A DNA stretch of 64,000 bases. It comes from Ascaphus truei. Its lineage: Eukaryota > Chordata > Amphibia > Anura > Ascaphidae. The stretch covers positions 109,217,257-109,281,256 of the forward strand of contig CM071571.1 of assembly GCA_036426205.1 (NCBI GenBank). Reading direction: 5' to 3'. The notes below the pieces were generated by a model. That model saw only the letters and a list, made by a program, of their open reading frames with translations. It did not search any database and was not told the DNA's origin. Of the stretch, positions 13,901 through 29,335 are shown piece after piece. Position numbers and translations under genes: made by a program. Position 1 is the first letter of the stretch. Every line of letters starts with the position of its first letter.

Positions 13901-16900
13901 TTCACATTTCAACTGCCGTTAATATATTTTTTTGGTGTGGAGCCCAAAACCCTTCTCCATGTTCAAGGTGTGGTCTTAGCTTAATCTTACTCTCAAATAC
14001 ATACTTAGGCCGTGGATATAGTAGGCCCACGCGCGACTGAGCACGTGGCGTAGCGCGCCTGTCGCTTGAGTGATCCTTGGCCTTTGGGATGGGGAGGCGT
14101 GGCAGTGACATCACAAAGCTGGTTCGCCCTCATTGGCTGAACCCCTCACGTGACCCGCCCATCATACGACCAAAACACAATAATTTGTCTGTTGGAAAAT
14201 CTGCCACGCCGTCGTGCTTCCTCGTGTGCACTATGACCGGCCCCATAGATCCCCTGCATTTTGTCGCATGCACCGTCACTCACACCATGACCGCGGTCTT
14301 AGTGTTCTCCCTTTCATCTATACCCTGTTCTATCACTAATAATAATAATAGCATGTTCTTGTATAGCGCTGCTAGTTTGACGTAGCACTTTACAGAGACA
14401 TTTTGCAGGCACAGGTCCCTGCCCCATGGAGCTTACAATCTATGTTTTTGGTGCCTGAGGCACAGGGAGATAAAGTTACTTGCCAAAGGTCACAAGGAGC
14501 CGACACTGGGAATTGAACCAGGTTCAAACTCAGCGCCAGTCAGTGTCTTTACTCACTGAGCCACTCCTTCTCTATAATATCCTATTAACATTTCTAGCCC
14601 CTGCCTAACTTTATTGCTAATACACTGACATCACAAATGCCTACACAAACCAAGGTCACCTGAGTCCCTAGAGGTTTCCAGTGGAGGGCTTGCGAAAAGA
14701 CGATCCCGGACATCTAACAGTGTTTGCTTACCTTAGTGGACAAATGTCGTGACAAATTTCGGGACCAGTATCGGGAGACATGACGCACACAAGTTTGGTT
14801 TTGTTTATTTTCATATCAAAGTTTTCTATACACTTATATGCTTCTCCGTTGCGCATTTTTTTCTGTCTGCACATCCAAAAGGGGGACCTAATTTTGTCCC
14901 AATTTACTATGCAAGTATCACGCTTACTTTTGCATCCCACTTTACATTTATCTGTATTAAACCTTGTCTGCCGTTTACCTGCCCAAGTTTCCAGTTTATC
15001 CAAGTCCTTCCGTAGAGAAAGGTCATCTCTTGGTGATTTTACTACTGTACTTGACATAATTTAGTGTTGTAAGCAAAGATGGAGACTTTGCACTCTATGA
15101 TAACCTCAAGGGCATTAACAAACAAGTTCAAAAGCACGGGCCCCAGTACGAACAATGAGTTAATACTATTTTTGAAGGGAAAAAAAAATGTAGCTTTACC
15201 ATAACAGTTCCTTGATGCTGAACAGCTAGTGGCTGCCCCACGAGTACTATTTGCTGCGGAGAATCACTCGAGGGGCTTATCATTTGTACGTTTTGCCCCT
15301 GGATGGAATAGGCTACGGAAAAGAAAACAGCTCATTAAAATGAAGACATGTAGTAGTGAAACGAAGTAACAAATTCATGTGTTCAGGAAGGTGCTAGTTT
15401 TTTTTCTTTCGTACATTTTTCATGTCTGATTGATCCAAAAATAAAAGGGACCTGCACAAAACTCCACGTCTATAATGGTTAATTTATTTAACCAATTTGT
15501 AAAGCTTTTAAATAGTCTGTGCAACTTACAAAAAAAAGTTTAAAAAGTCTTTCTTCTTATTGTGCCACTCCCATTATTCACTCAGGGAAACAATACAATG
15601 TTCAGCATAACCAGGTGCAACAATAGGAATAACACCTATAATACCTACAGCAGCTATGAAGGCAAGACTGGCAGCCGTGCCATGCAAATGCACAATTTGG
15701 AAGCTTGCCCTGGGACATTGCTGTTATAGTCAACACTTTCATTACTCATGGTCACCTTTCCTTTACAGTGCATCTTATTTATTGCAGGTAACAAAAGTAT
15801 GTTAGGGTTCAGTGGTACATTCATGGTGCGACATAGAGTAAAGAGATTCCTTATGAGGACATGTTTCTTACATTTGTTGCACAGAGCAGTCGATGAGCTG
15901 TTAAGCACAGTGAGGGCATAATGAGGTGGTAAGGAACCTTTGCAAATGGCAGTTATGAAGGCATCTCTCGGTGTTATAAGTCCCAGTTTTCCGCACAGAG
16001 AGGCCATGGTCATCTCAGCTTTCAGGATATTCTCTGTTGCAGTTTCATCCGTGCTGTAAAACAATTGCAAAAGAAGTAGGTTATTCAGGGTTACTAGCTT
16101 CAAATATTTGAGTAATATTACTTTTATCTAACAACAAGTATGTTTTGACAGCTCGCACTATAAAATCATATGCAACTCAGCGACAAAAAGCGGTTTAGGT
16201 AACACAATGAGCTCACCTCCATACAAAGTTTGTATTTCATCCGGGTCACTTACCCTATATGTTTTTTTTTTTTTGTTTTTTTTTAGCATATTTGGTATTG
16301 TTTCTGTGTTGTACCATTATTTATATTTTTATTTAATACCAGAGTGTAGAAGATAGAGATATATATATAAAATAATTTCTGCATAATTCTAACTATTCTA
16401 CAATTATAACTATTCATCATAGTTGTAATTGGTTGAAACATTTTAAACCGTTAAACAGGTGAACCCATTTTACCATTATATATACAGAGGTTATGTGCAA
16501 TATATTCAGCTAATTATGCGAGAAAACATTTAACACAAAACTGTGTAAGTATATTAATGACAATATTTATGTATACAAAATGCTATAAAGCTCATTTATG
16601 CAAGAGGTTGGGCAGGTCAGTGAAAAACAGCCCTGCACAAGAACAAAATAAGACATTGCACGTTTGTTTTCTTATAAGATAACAAAATGTGCAATACAAA
16701 TACACACATGTTCATAAAATATTGAGGAAAGACTTCAAATCCTGCTCCCCTCTACAATCCAGGAGTGATCAAACCATGTTTTAGTTGGAGAAAATACTTC
16801 AATAAACATTGATGCTAAGAAATTATGTTTAAAAATCAAATTGCAGGGATAGTGAACAAATCCCTATAAAAGTTCAAAACAAATGTATTCATTTAAAAAC

Positions 16901-19900
16901 TAGAATATTCAGAGTTCAACCAACATACTTCAGACCTTCATAAAAAGAATGAAATAAAATACAAAAATAAAAAACAGTTGACATGTTGTAAGGTTTTGTG
17001 AAATAGCTAAATAGCCTGTATGGTTGGACTGTAACCTTTCAGTGTCAGCTGCATACTGATTTAGCCCTTAGGCATACCTTGCATCAAGGAGTAGAGAGAG
17101 AGAAGCAAGGAGGCCGCACCAGCAGGCATTGATCATTTCTTCCCACACGGTCCTACCAACTTAAACAGGAAAAAAAAGAGTCACGCATCTATTTGTTTCT
17201 ATAGAAACCAAAGAGACTCTTAAATGGATTCATACATTTTTATTTGTGTACTTTTTGCATGGTAAATCAATTCACGGTCAACGATATACTGTACACTTGT
17301 TTTTGTGGTATTCTTACCTTATTTCAGTATGTACCTATAAGTACATAAAAGCAGGGTCTGCTATATAATGCATTGAATTTTAGTTGTGCATCTTAGAGTT
17401 GGGCTTTTGGACACAACATCTGAAAGCTAAACCGACCTTTTTTCTTTAAGAGAATTAGATTAACTGTTGAAATTATTCTATGGACGTCCCTAAACTGACA
17501 AAAGTTTGTGATGCGTTTTCTAATAATCCTGCATCCCCGCTGATTTAAAACCACTAGTGGTTTTAGTGGTTGAACCACTAATTGTATTATAAATGTGTTC
17601 TGGAATCATCTGATGGTAGATTCTAAGTTTAAGCATATGAATAGGTCACATTAAATGTCGGAAATCCCTTCACATTTGTGATTGTTTTGACATTTAAAGT
17701 TAGGGTTATTGGCGGGATTCCCAGAACTCTATCTCCAGTCTTTTGTCACAGCTCAGAGACACCCACAAGGAGCTTGAAAAAAAAAATGTATCTTTTTTTT
17801 TTTTGTGCCTTGTATTTCCTTATGTTCCAGATCTCCGTGTCACTGGTTACTACCTATACAAACATTCATCAATCCTTAGCGGTAGAAACAAAAGGGGTTA
17901 TTAATTAAACTGTGATAGAGCCAAATAGCGCTGAAACTCCCAGTGACTGGCCACAAGTCACATTGCAATTTTTCACAATTAGGCTCCATAGCAAAGCAAG
18001 GACAATTTAGTAAAAAACTGATAAGGGACACTAGAATTAAGCAACCAAGGCACTGGAAAAAGATGTTTGAGTCAATGTTTCAAGGTAATGTGTCAACATT
18101 TTGCCACAAATTCATCAGTATGCGATTGTATTAACAAATAGGATGCGTTAGGGACGACTTGTACAACACACATAACTGAATAAATCAGTTTGTGTCTACG
18201 GCCATAATTTTTTATCCCTTTACTCTGAATCAAAACTAAAAACATGGGTAACAAAACTCTGACTGACAGATCATTACTGGTTGTGGCGAGAGGCGGTGTG
18301 GGCGTTCTTCCCGGTTGTCTCATCTAGCTTTTATAGCTCAAATGCTTTTTTACTATGGCTACACTGTAAGTGTGCATTTTTAAGGATTATCGATAAATTA
18401 TATAATTTTCTACCTGATCTGTGCTATGTGCGTGTTATCTCTTTCTCTCGCTGAGGTCATTTTCCCAAAGTGACGGAACCTGTCTGTTTTTTTCCACTAT
18501 CCGTTATTTGATCTACACTGCTTGAAATTATCTAATTTCCTGTGAGTAGGACTGACATAGGAGCCAAGACACACTAGAAATTATTCTATCACTTGTTATA
18601 CATCTGCACTTAGAGTCTCGTTTTTTGTGTTTCTTTCCCTTACGCTCCCCCTGGATCGTGTGACAGATCATTACTGACAACTTTATTATATTTTAAAAGA
18701 AAACAAGAAAAGAGAAAAAAAAAAGTTTGCATTGAGTCAAGAAACCTTTTTTAGGGGAGCTTGTTGCATAGCCCACAATTATTGTAACATGCATTTGTAT
18801 TTCTTTACTGCAAGTTTAGAAAAGTAAACATGCAAAAGACATTAACATCTACTTTCCACTGACCCAATAAGCAAGAGTTTAACCTTGAACTTAAAAAGGA
18901 AAACATACATTTTATTTAAACTGTTTGACACTTCTAATAGACATGCAGACAAACCTACAGTATATTTATCAATATTACAGGCTAATCACAAAGGATGCTC
19001 ATGTACCTCTATTAATGGGCACAGTGATCTGAATATCATGCCATTATAGCATGTGAAAATGCTAATGTCTTTCTATACTAAAGCTAAAGAGTAACAAAAA
19101 GCTATTCCCACTGGAAAATACATTTGCAGAATATCATTAGAAAAATCATTAGGCTATTTACAAAACAAGTGTGACTGTATTGCAGCAGTGTCTGCATGTG
19201 CCAGAATGTAGATTAAGAGCAGAAAATTCCTGCAAAAAAAACAAAAACCCAGATTCAAACAAGAATGTATAACGTACACTGCACGGGTCACTTTCAGTGC
19301 TGGAGATGTACATAAATGAAAGCATATAATTAAGATTAATTGTTCCAAAATGTATATTGACCAACTATCAATGCAAAATAATATGTGCAGTGTCCCAATA
19401 TCTTCTGTGGCTCATAAATCATGAAACATGATACAGACAAGAGTATATTAAGACAGTTTTGATACTTTCCATTTCAGAATGAAAAACGTGAAATAAGTTT
19501 ATTATGTAGGGTGAAGATGATGCAACTTTGGAATAAAAATAGATCAAATCACCTGTCTCTTTTTCAGTTGGATCAGACACATTCGCAAGGTTTTGTTGAT
19601 CAGTAGACTGTGTGTGTGATGGAGTCTCCTCTGCTGAAATCTGGGTGTCAGTCTCAGCCTGACCGATCTCTCCTTCAATCATGGTAGTAATGCCTCGCAC
19701 AAGATCTAGCAAGCAGTGAAATGCTACAGACATGGCGTAGCCTTCAGGAATAGTAGGGGGCTCTACCTTATCTAGCATTTCCAGACTAGAACAGATAAAC
19801 AAAAAAAAAAAAAAAAAAGCAGGTAACAATATATCCCAAATTAAATTCCCATAAAACAAGCAAGGTACTTTCCTGGTTGTTTGAATCTCCCGTGTGATGC

Positions 19901-22900
19901 TGGACAATATGTGACAGATAATGTTGTGGCTTCCTATTGGCTCGTGTTATGTGAGCAATTTGAACCTCCATTTTGTTTCCCATGGAAGGAAGTAACAGAA
20001 GTTCCCCTAGTAAGTATCTCGGGAACAGGAAATTAATGTGGTTTAACTCCTAAGACATGGGTGGAACTGTCCTTTTAAACCCTGGAGTATTAGACAGGCC
20101 ACAGCACTTCAGGCACTTCGCAATTACATGACTGCTCCTCGGGAGTGAGCAGAGCATCTCTCACGACAGGACAGAAGAGAAGTCGTCTTCCACTGCACAG
20201 CCGGCCAGACTGCATTCAGTACTTCCCATGAGCACAGAACGCCACCACCCCTTCAGAAATGAGCAAATAGCATGCGACACAGCTGCCATGTCATAGGGCA
20301 CCCCAGAGTACCAGACCCCACCACATGGCAGCTAAGTCATGGAGCATCCACGGTGTTAAGATTAAGATCTAAAAGAGCTCAATGGAAGAAAAAAAAAAAC
20401 GTACAGACCAAGAGGGAATTCCAAAGCGTTCCAAAATACTTTACCCTAATAAATCTGGCATTTAAAATCCCCCCGATATTAGTAGTTTTTTTTTTTTTTA
20501 ACTTACTAGGTAGCTTTAGCACTTCCTTGAATAGAAATGGTCAGTATAGGGATCCAGGTGCCTCTATATTCAAAAGCAGGAAGAACTGTTGCATTACCAG
20601 TCACTGCCGTCATTCCTGGCGTAGCTTGTGTTGAAGCAGGCGCAGCGGAACTAGAGCCAGCTTCCATGCAGAAAGAAAACAATTATGAAACAATGCTTAT
20701 TTCACGAGCCATGTAAGGTTCTATATAGATATAGACTATATTTGACACTAGTTTTGAAGAACACAAATCATTCTTTCAGATTACTTGCTGATGACATTTT
20801 CCTACTCACAATATGTAACTCCTTTAGCAAGAGTTACATCTACCATTGTGAAACAGGAATTTGTAACTGTCCGAAAATAATTTAGATATGCACACAAAAG
20901 CTGTGCACTTTGAATTTAAAATGAAGGTGAATAAATGTCCTCTTTATGTAGCATATAATTGTACAGTAGTGTATCCAGATCTAAAAATCTAACTAAAAAT
21001 AAAATGGTTATAATTTATAACTAAATGCATACGAGACCCATTCAACTAGCCATACTACAGTAAAAGTGTCTTGCAGAATTTTTAACCAGAAAACAATTTA
21101 CTGCGTTGCCACAGTCTAGGAAACCAGCCAAGTTCTTTTAGGAACATTATAGCCACTGCTCTACTAACTCTTACTAAGCCTTAATAGCGTCATAGAACGG
21201 TCACAGTTTAATAATAAATTATTATCTTTTATTTGTATGGTGCCAATATATTTCACAGTGTGCAATTTGTAAGGGAGAACAATACACAGTGTGACAGGGA
21301 GAGTACAGATAGGTCAAGACAAACTAAGGATGCGCTTATAGTGCCCGCGACGCGACATTGTGTCAAAAATACATTGCCGCCGTCGCGTGCGCTTATAGTA
21401 AGCGCGAAGCGACGGCTTGGTCGCGATCGCTGGAAGTCACCTCAATTTGATTTTTCCAGCAACCGCAGTCTAACGTCATTGTCACCGTCACTATAAGTGT
21501 AGTCTAAGCCAATAAGAAGGAGGTCACTGCTCCATGGCACTTACATGCTTTATATATAAGATGTTACTCAACTCAGTGCTTGGGTAGTAAAAGACTGCAG
21601 TTATTTTACATTATATTCCAAAAAGGAAATTGTTTGTCATATACTGAGGGGGGATAATTCAGAATCTTTACTGCCATTTCATGCTAAGATTACAAATTCT
21701 GATAGTAGTCTTCCAGCATATTGAGTGTCTTAATAAACATCCTAAACAGTTTTATTGTGTCCATCTACTCCAACAAACATGAACATTTAAACAGCGGGTA
21801 CAGTATAAATTGTTGTATTATGCTGTAAGATAATCTAGATGCGTTATTAAATAAAAGAGCAGTCTGTGTCAAGAATATTTACCTATGGAGTCATTTTTTT
21901 TTTTATCTATATGAAAAGATTGCTAATTAGCAGAATATTTTGAATACCTGTTGGCCTAAAATGGTTGAAACAGTGGATCACACGCATAACAACTAAAAAA
22001 TGTCTACACCTTGCAAATTCAGCTAACAGGAATCAGAACTAAACTCAATGATATTGGTCACAGCTCAGGTTCTAGCAAAATGATGTGGATAAACAGCAAG
22101 GACAAAAAGGTTACAAAGAATAATCCTTATGGAGAAAGGAATTTACCAGTTGGATTTGTTGTGGCTGATGTAGCTCCAGTGCTTGGTATGAGGAAAAGTG
22201 ATTGAATAAACGAACCCAGAGCATTCACAATGTCACGGAAAACCTTGGTGGAGTGTTGCTTCATGTCATAGGACTGACAGAAAGACCTACAAAATATGTT
22301 AATTTCAAAAAATGAATATTTATATGTTAACTCCGTGTTTCTCAACCAGGTTGCCTCAGACTAACCTTAAGGGGGCTCTGTGTGTAAGACTCATTGTGCG
22401 CACTTTTAGTGTATCAACCCGAATGCTGTAATGTTTTAAGAATGTATTGCGGATCGAAATCTTTGCAATACATTTAAACTGGAATTTACAAATGGTCAAT
22501 TGCTATAACACTGGAATTGTAAGATAATATAGTAATTGGATACTTATCTTCCGTTTCTCCACAGTTAAAAAATGTGACCATTGATAAAATGATGGGGTAC
22601 CCAAGCACATGGGTAATCTTAATAGGGGTGTCCCATGGAAAAAGAGGTGGAGAAACGGTGTTAACTGCTGAAATTCCGTAGAATTCCATTTCTGACCAAT
22701 GACAGCGCTGCGTAGTGTACTCTCCCAGGTCTCCAGATGTATGTGAGATGCAAGAACAACAAATGCGACCACAAAGCTCACCGACGGCGCTCTCCTGAAT
22801 GTCCTTTTATTGGTATTATAAATGAATACAAAAATATATCTCAGAATGGCAAAAATAACCCACATACAAATTAACACAAAATGACTGATACGGTGTCTGT

Positions 22901-25900
22901 AATCCAAGATATACCCTGGTCTATTTCATTGCCCGACCACTGGAAATAGTATAGTAAAGTGAGCAGCCCAGGGACTGAATAAAGTGCAAACAAGAACAAC
23001 AGTATAACGGTTTGCAAACCCAGAGGGAATAGTGTTCCCTTTTAATAGTGAATAACAAAATATGTAGCGGTCTAAATAGAATGCCCTAAATAACACATCC
23101 AGTATGTCTGACTGGCTAAACATATAAGAAACCAAATGGTAGCACTTATTCTCATCATATAACCATGAGCAGGGGTGTAATTACCCACCATATGGGAAGA
23201 TCAACAGGGATGATAATAAAAAAAAAAATAGTAATTTATCACCACCTTTAGGGATCGACACAGTCCAATAGTAATTGCATGGCAAGCAGAAGAGCTGTCC
23301 TCCGATACGGACTGTCGTTCTTAAGCCAGATGGAAATCAGACAGGGAAATCCCCGAAGACCCGAGCAGAACGAGGGTATGTTTGCTCCTCCATGCAGTCG
23401 GTAATGGGGGACGCCTCTTCTCCTTGCCATGCAGCTACTATTGGCCGGTGTTGATCCCTAAAGGTGTTTGTTTTTTTAAAACATGTTTGTTTTTTTAAAA
23501 CATGTTTGCTTTCTCTTGCAAAAGATTCGCACATCTTTACTCCCTATGCTGTAATCTCGCTTTTTTATTCATCCACTGCAAAGATTAGCGGTTTGTAAAC
23601 CGAAAGAAAATTGCTACTGTAAAATGCTTTACCTGAGGAGTTGAGGCTGCACACAAAGTCTGTGTATGGATTCTGCTGCCACAGCTCTCAACCACTGGGG
23701 TTTATCTGCATCCAGGAACTTCACCAGGAGTGAGAGGAAGATCTCACATTCAGTAACCTACAAGAGTCACATTTCAAAGGTTATTGCAGCAATTTAGCAC
23801 TTTGAAGACTCTCCCATGTTTTCCAACCAGTAATCTGATATACAACAAATGACAAAAAATACTCAATGCTACATCCAATGTGATAAAATACATAGTTAAA
23901 TACTTTAATATTGGTATTCTCATGAGTAAGGGTCATTTAGTTAAACCCTTTGGCCAAAGCGTTAAAAGCCTGCAGCCATGTCACAGCATGACTATTATGC
24001 TGGTCCTAACACCAACTGTGAGAATTCTCATGTACCTCTACAGTGGAGGGAGAATGGTTTCAGTGGGCCTGTCCTGCACAGGTACATGGACAAACCTGCT
24101 ACATAAAAAGTGGGATGGGGTGAGCTTAAACCCTGGGAGGAGGGGCCCCCAACCTCCAAACAACTGATATCAGTTGAAAATGAAAATGTGTTAATTTTAA
24201 TTTTCAACTGATATCAGTTGCTTGCGGGTTGGTGACCCCTCCTAACAAAGTTTTTGTTATTCTGTTTGTTCTCCTTTATTGTTATTCTATTCCATAAAAC
24301 ACATTAGTAAATATGGGCCAAAATCTTTTCTTAAGACATAAATATTGGCAAGTATTTAAAGCAGCGGCTCGATTCCTGTAAGATTGACAATGAAAAAAGG
24401 CGAACCTGGGGCTGAACACATTCGCATAGAGTTATCCTAACATTTCTTTTTTGCTCTGCAATTCACAAGAGCAGCTGTTCACTTCCCTTACTTCTATCTA
24501 TACCGGTACTTCCAGTTCCCAAAGAATCGGTTACCAGAGAAAATGTAACAAAAAAAGCATAAATCTGCAAACCATAAGCAAGTATAAAATGACGATTTTA
24601 ATGCTGCTTGTCCGCACCTGCCTTTTATCTCCCAGCATCCTTCATCATTAAAAGGTCTCCTAAATAAACACAGATCTTTTAAAACCAGGTATATCTTATC
24701 TTACCAGAAGACCATAAAACTGCTTGATCAGGACTGACACAACTCTCAGCAGGCGCATACAAATAGGAAAATAAGGTTTCTCGACCGGAGCTGGAGAGGA
24801 GTTGCTGTTGGAACCTTGCCGGAACTTGATATTTGGCGAGAAGAGCTTGATCACAAGAGGGCACACTCTTTCTTTAAGGAGGAAGCTAAATTCTTGATGC
24901 TGTGAAAAGAAAATCAAAACTCCAAAGACTTACAATTTTTATCAACCTATAATAACAGTCCTAGAGACTCGCACGGTCAAAGCAGATATGCGTGTTTTCT
25001 CATTCTAAATTACATTTTAGAAAGTGCCTTTTCCACTAAAACGTTTGATGTAATTTGCCAAAGAGTCGTAAGAGAAAAGGCAAGTCACACAACTAAACGA
25101 AACGCTTGTGGTCAGAGGCAACATGCTGTCAAGCAGCTTCCCAGGGATGGGGATCAGTTCAGCTATCAATTCAAATGAACTGGACTAAAATCTTCTCCAG
25201 CATGGGGACGCAGCGGCACAGCCCATTCATTTCAAAAGGCAGCTAAGGGGCGAGAAAGCTTTGAACCATTTAAATGAATCTGGGCCCAAGTTGGAAATAC
25301 AGGTAAATCACTTAAAAAAATTTGGCCCCCGATATTACAAACAGACCCATCAAGCATTGAACTAGTCAATTTTACTAAAGGCATGACAGGGTTTTAGCAG
25401 CTTTTGTGCAGAGCACAGGTTTTTTAATTTTGTTATACAAAATTATTTTGAGTTGGAAAATCCATTCCTTTTTTTAAATGCATTCAGAATAAAGTAGCAT
25501 TTAAATAACATTTGTATAGTAATGCTTAAAACACAACATTTTCAGGAGCCAAGTTCAAAGAATCCATTGATAAGGGATAATAGTCATCTCATTGAATTCT
25601 TTTTTTTTTCGTTTTTAAGCTTAACTGATCAAAAAAGAGAAAGGAACAAGAGACAGCAGTATCAGAAAATGCATTTTTTTTTTTTTTTTTTTTTTTAAAG
25701 ACGTAATTAAATAAGTGTACTTCCTCTGTGGGATATTAAACCACAGGTTGCAAATTAAATACTCAATATCATAAATGTACAAGTACATGCAACAAAACGC
25801 TACATAAAAAGAACTGGTCATGTCTCAATGTCCTCTAAATAGAAAACTTCCATCCATGACCCCATGATTATATAGAGGTAAAATAGTGGCAAAACAAATC

Positions 25901-28900
25901 TCTATTTTGGACATGTAAAGCCAAGGACACCTGTCTTAAAATAATCACTTATTATTGAATTGCGCATATAAAGTAACCTAGTGTAAACGTAGAAAAAACA
26001 CTTGCATAGCGGATACACGAGACCAACGTTTCGGGCAGCAGCCAAGAGTCTCAACAGAATGACTGTTTGGTTGCGTTACCTTTTTGTATATGCATGCTTC
26101 AATACAAAATTGATACTTTCAAGACTGGTGTCCTTATCTTTGCATGTCCAAGACAGGTTTATGTCCCCACTATTTTGCCTCTATATATGAAGCATTTTTT
26201 TAAAGCTACATGCATTTATAAATTACAAAGACTGGAAACCTAGTGTACCAGTAAACTGGTATGATTTAAAATAAACATAACAGGTGTAAATGTATTTACT
26301 TGCAATGCACACACTTGTTCAAGTGTTGGACATTTTTACACAGACTACAGGAGTTTTTTCTTTGTTTGTTATCCAACATATGGGGAAAGGGTGCCTGTGT
26401 CACAGAAAAGCGAGAACTATATTTTAGGCAAAATAGGGTTGGTGTGGCGAGAAGGACAAAATAAGTCTTCACCATGGACTATAACACAGGCCACTGAGAT
26501 GATCTATTGTCTTGTCTGCCGACACCTTTGTCCAGGTGCCTCATACACAGTACCAATGCAGATTCTAACAATTGTATGGCCAGAGATCCATTACTTGTGC
26601 AACACTACACCGACATGGTGTTAAACACACAATAAAAACAGACTCTCGAGGCCAATCCAGATATTACTAAATTTGCAAATAAACAAATATTCTGTGTACA
26701 GCACTATCCCCACCCAGCTGTTCAATAGGAACCACCTACAGTAGGAACAAAAACTTCCCCCTACTACAATTCAAGTCCAGGTAGAATATACAAAACCTGT
26801 TCATCTAAAGCACTCATGCCAGTTGTTCTGTAGCCTTTAATCTGGTCACCTTTGTGCTATATATTTGCCTTTATGTATTGGCTGCATTATTATTACATAT
26901 GTAGCCACTGGCATCAGACAACAGCCATATGCTCTCCATATATGAACCTTGTTCATTTATGTAACTGTACTTGTAACCATGTATTATTTGTTTTTCTCTG
27001 TGCCCAGGACATACTTGAAAACGAGAGGTAACTCTCAATGTATTACTTCCTGGTAAAATATTTTTTAAATAAATAAATAAATAAATATAAGGATGGACGA
27101 CAAATGACAACCTAATCTTCTCCCCCACCCCCCGCTATTTTTTTAGTTTTGTAGATTCATCTGCTTTCATTCCCCTTGATGTATATACCCTGCCAAATTC
27201 CACATACAAATGTAATAAATAGTTACAATCGAATGCAGATAAAAAGTTAAAGATATTTGTATACTGTACGTGTATGTTCACTTTATTGTGCAAGACAGAT
27301 TATGGCCCTGAGTTAAAAACATGGATTCGTTCCTCACTTGAATCAGTGATTTCAATCAGAATGCATTTGGCACCTCTGCCTTACCTGTAAGAACACTTGT
27401 GGGAAGTCATTAAGGACAGATTCCAGAAGTTCCAGACCAAATGTCCGAGTCATTTCTGTCATGCCCACCAGCCAGTAAGGGGCATCAGCATTAACCAACT
27501 GACAGAGGTCCTAGGAAAAGCAAATGGATATATCTCAGAAACATCAAACACAAGATTTAAGTCACTTAGATACCCCAGTGAAGATTTTGTACTACTTACA
27601 TGCTGTGCAAATTGAATGTAAGCTACACGTCTCACAGTCAATGATCATCATACATATTCAGATGATAAACATTTTCTTATTAGTTAGCATTTGTGATTTT
27701 ACCTTGCACAGAACTACATAAACAAATTATTTTGTGCATATCCCATTTAAGAGGTGCAACAAATTTGATGTATTTTTAATTAAAAAAGAAAAAAAAACTC
27801 CGGAAAATGAATTATGTCTGAACCAAAAAGAATCAGAAATAAAACGTCCTCCTCAATGAAATAATGTACCGTAGAAGGAGAAAATAAAATGAGCACATTC
27901 CCGTTTCAGCCAGGCCCACAAACCTGCCTTTCCCCATCATGTTGGCATACCGTGCTTCCACTACAGCCGGAAAGTGTGGGCAATGACGTGCAAATTAGTT
28001 TATGGCTGCTGTTTTCCACGGCTTTTACAACACAGCCTGGGTTAAAGAAGTGCATGTTTGCTGTAAAAGCTGTGTACAAGGGCAGGCATAAGTTTTAAGG
28101 GATTCGTGTTAAGATGGATAAGCAGTAAAAGTGACACCGAGTACAGTACTAATTTGCATGTCATTACCCAGTATCCAATGGAAGTCTTGTATGGCGAGTG
28201 ACTATGGGAGAAGGAGAGTTTGTGGACCTGTCTGAGACATGAGAGAGTGCTCAAACTGTAATTTTGTATTTTATTTATTTGCTGTACAGTGGAGGGTTTT
28301 GTCACTTTTTAACTTACTTTGTGTGCCTAATTTAGAAGGAGCACAATTGAAGAAATTGAAAAGAATAAGATTGAGCACAAGGTTGTGGCACATACTGTAT
28401 ATTATTGTATTTCTAGCACATTTTCCCATGTCTGCCACTTGTTATCTCGCTTATTTCTTACTCTTGTCCATGAGTTTTCTGGTTTCAGGTCTCATTTCTG
28501 TCCAAACAGGATTTTTTACTCCAAAAATTACATTTACTACCAAAACATGGTCTGCAGATTTTGACAGAGGTCAACTAAAACCAATACACCTAAAATTATT
28601 TTAGCTGTCCATTAAGGTGACCAGATCAACAAGTTTGCAGGGGCTAACAGAAGATCAAATAAAACCGCCCATATTGACAAATACACTGCACAGAAGTAGA
28701 ATAACAAGTTCTATTTTCACATAGTTCTATACCTGGAAGAGCATGTATGTATCTTTAGCACACGGCTTCAGGGTGCTGACAGATCTTCTATTACTGTTTC
28801 CGGTGACAGGCACAGGTTGCTCCACAACATCTGTATACAAATGAAATTATGTTTGTATGCATGCATATCTGTATTTATATAGCGCCCACAGTGTACTCCG

Positions 28901-29303
28901 TCTGCACAATGCATTGCAGTGGTGCTGAAAATGTTACCACTTTTGAACTGCTTTTGGTGTCCAACTTTATAATAAAAAAAACAAATAATAAAAATAAAAA
29001 AACATACTGATCTGCACTCAAAAAAGAAATAAGTGAAAATGAGACTAGCATTTTCCTTTTGGTCTCACCAAGTTTCTTCTTTAATGTATCCAAAAAAACA
29101 GCAGCAATACAAAAAGATCAGAACACACAGGTAAATAATCCCTGTGCACACACGTGCCCTTGGTAGGCGTCTCTTTGCACCAGTGACTATTTAAACCTCC
29201 TTGAATGGACATTATGATTAAGCTTGACGAAGGGGCCAGGAGGCCTTGAAATATTGCAATATTCTGCACATATAACAGTATGTGTTTGTCAACTTTTACT
29301 TTG

Positions 29304-29335
<32 letters not shown>

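Noticed and set aside
14500..14540. tRNA-like B box (GGTTCAAACT)
   Set aside because: No cloverleaf can be drawn. It belongs to a dispersed SINE/LINE-like repeat.
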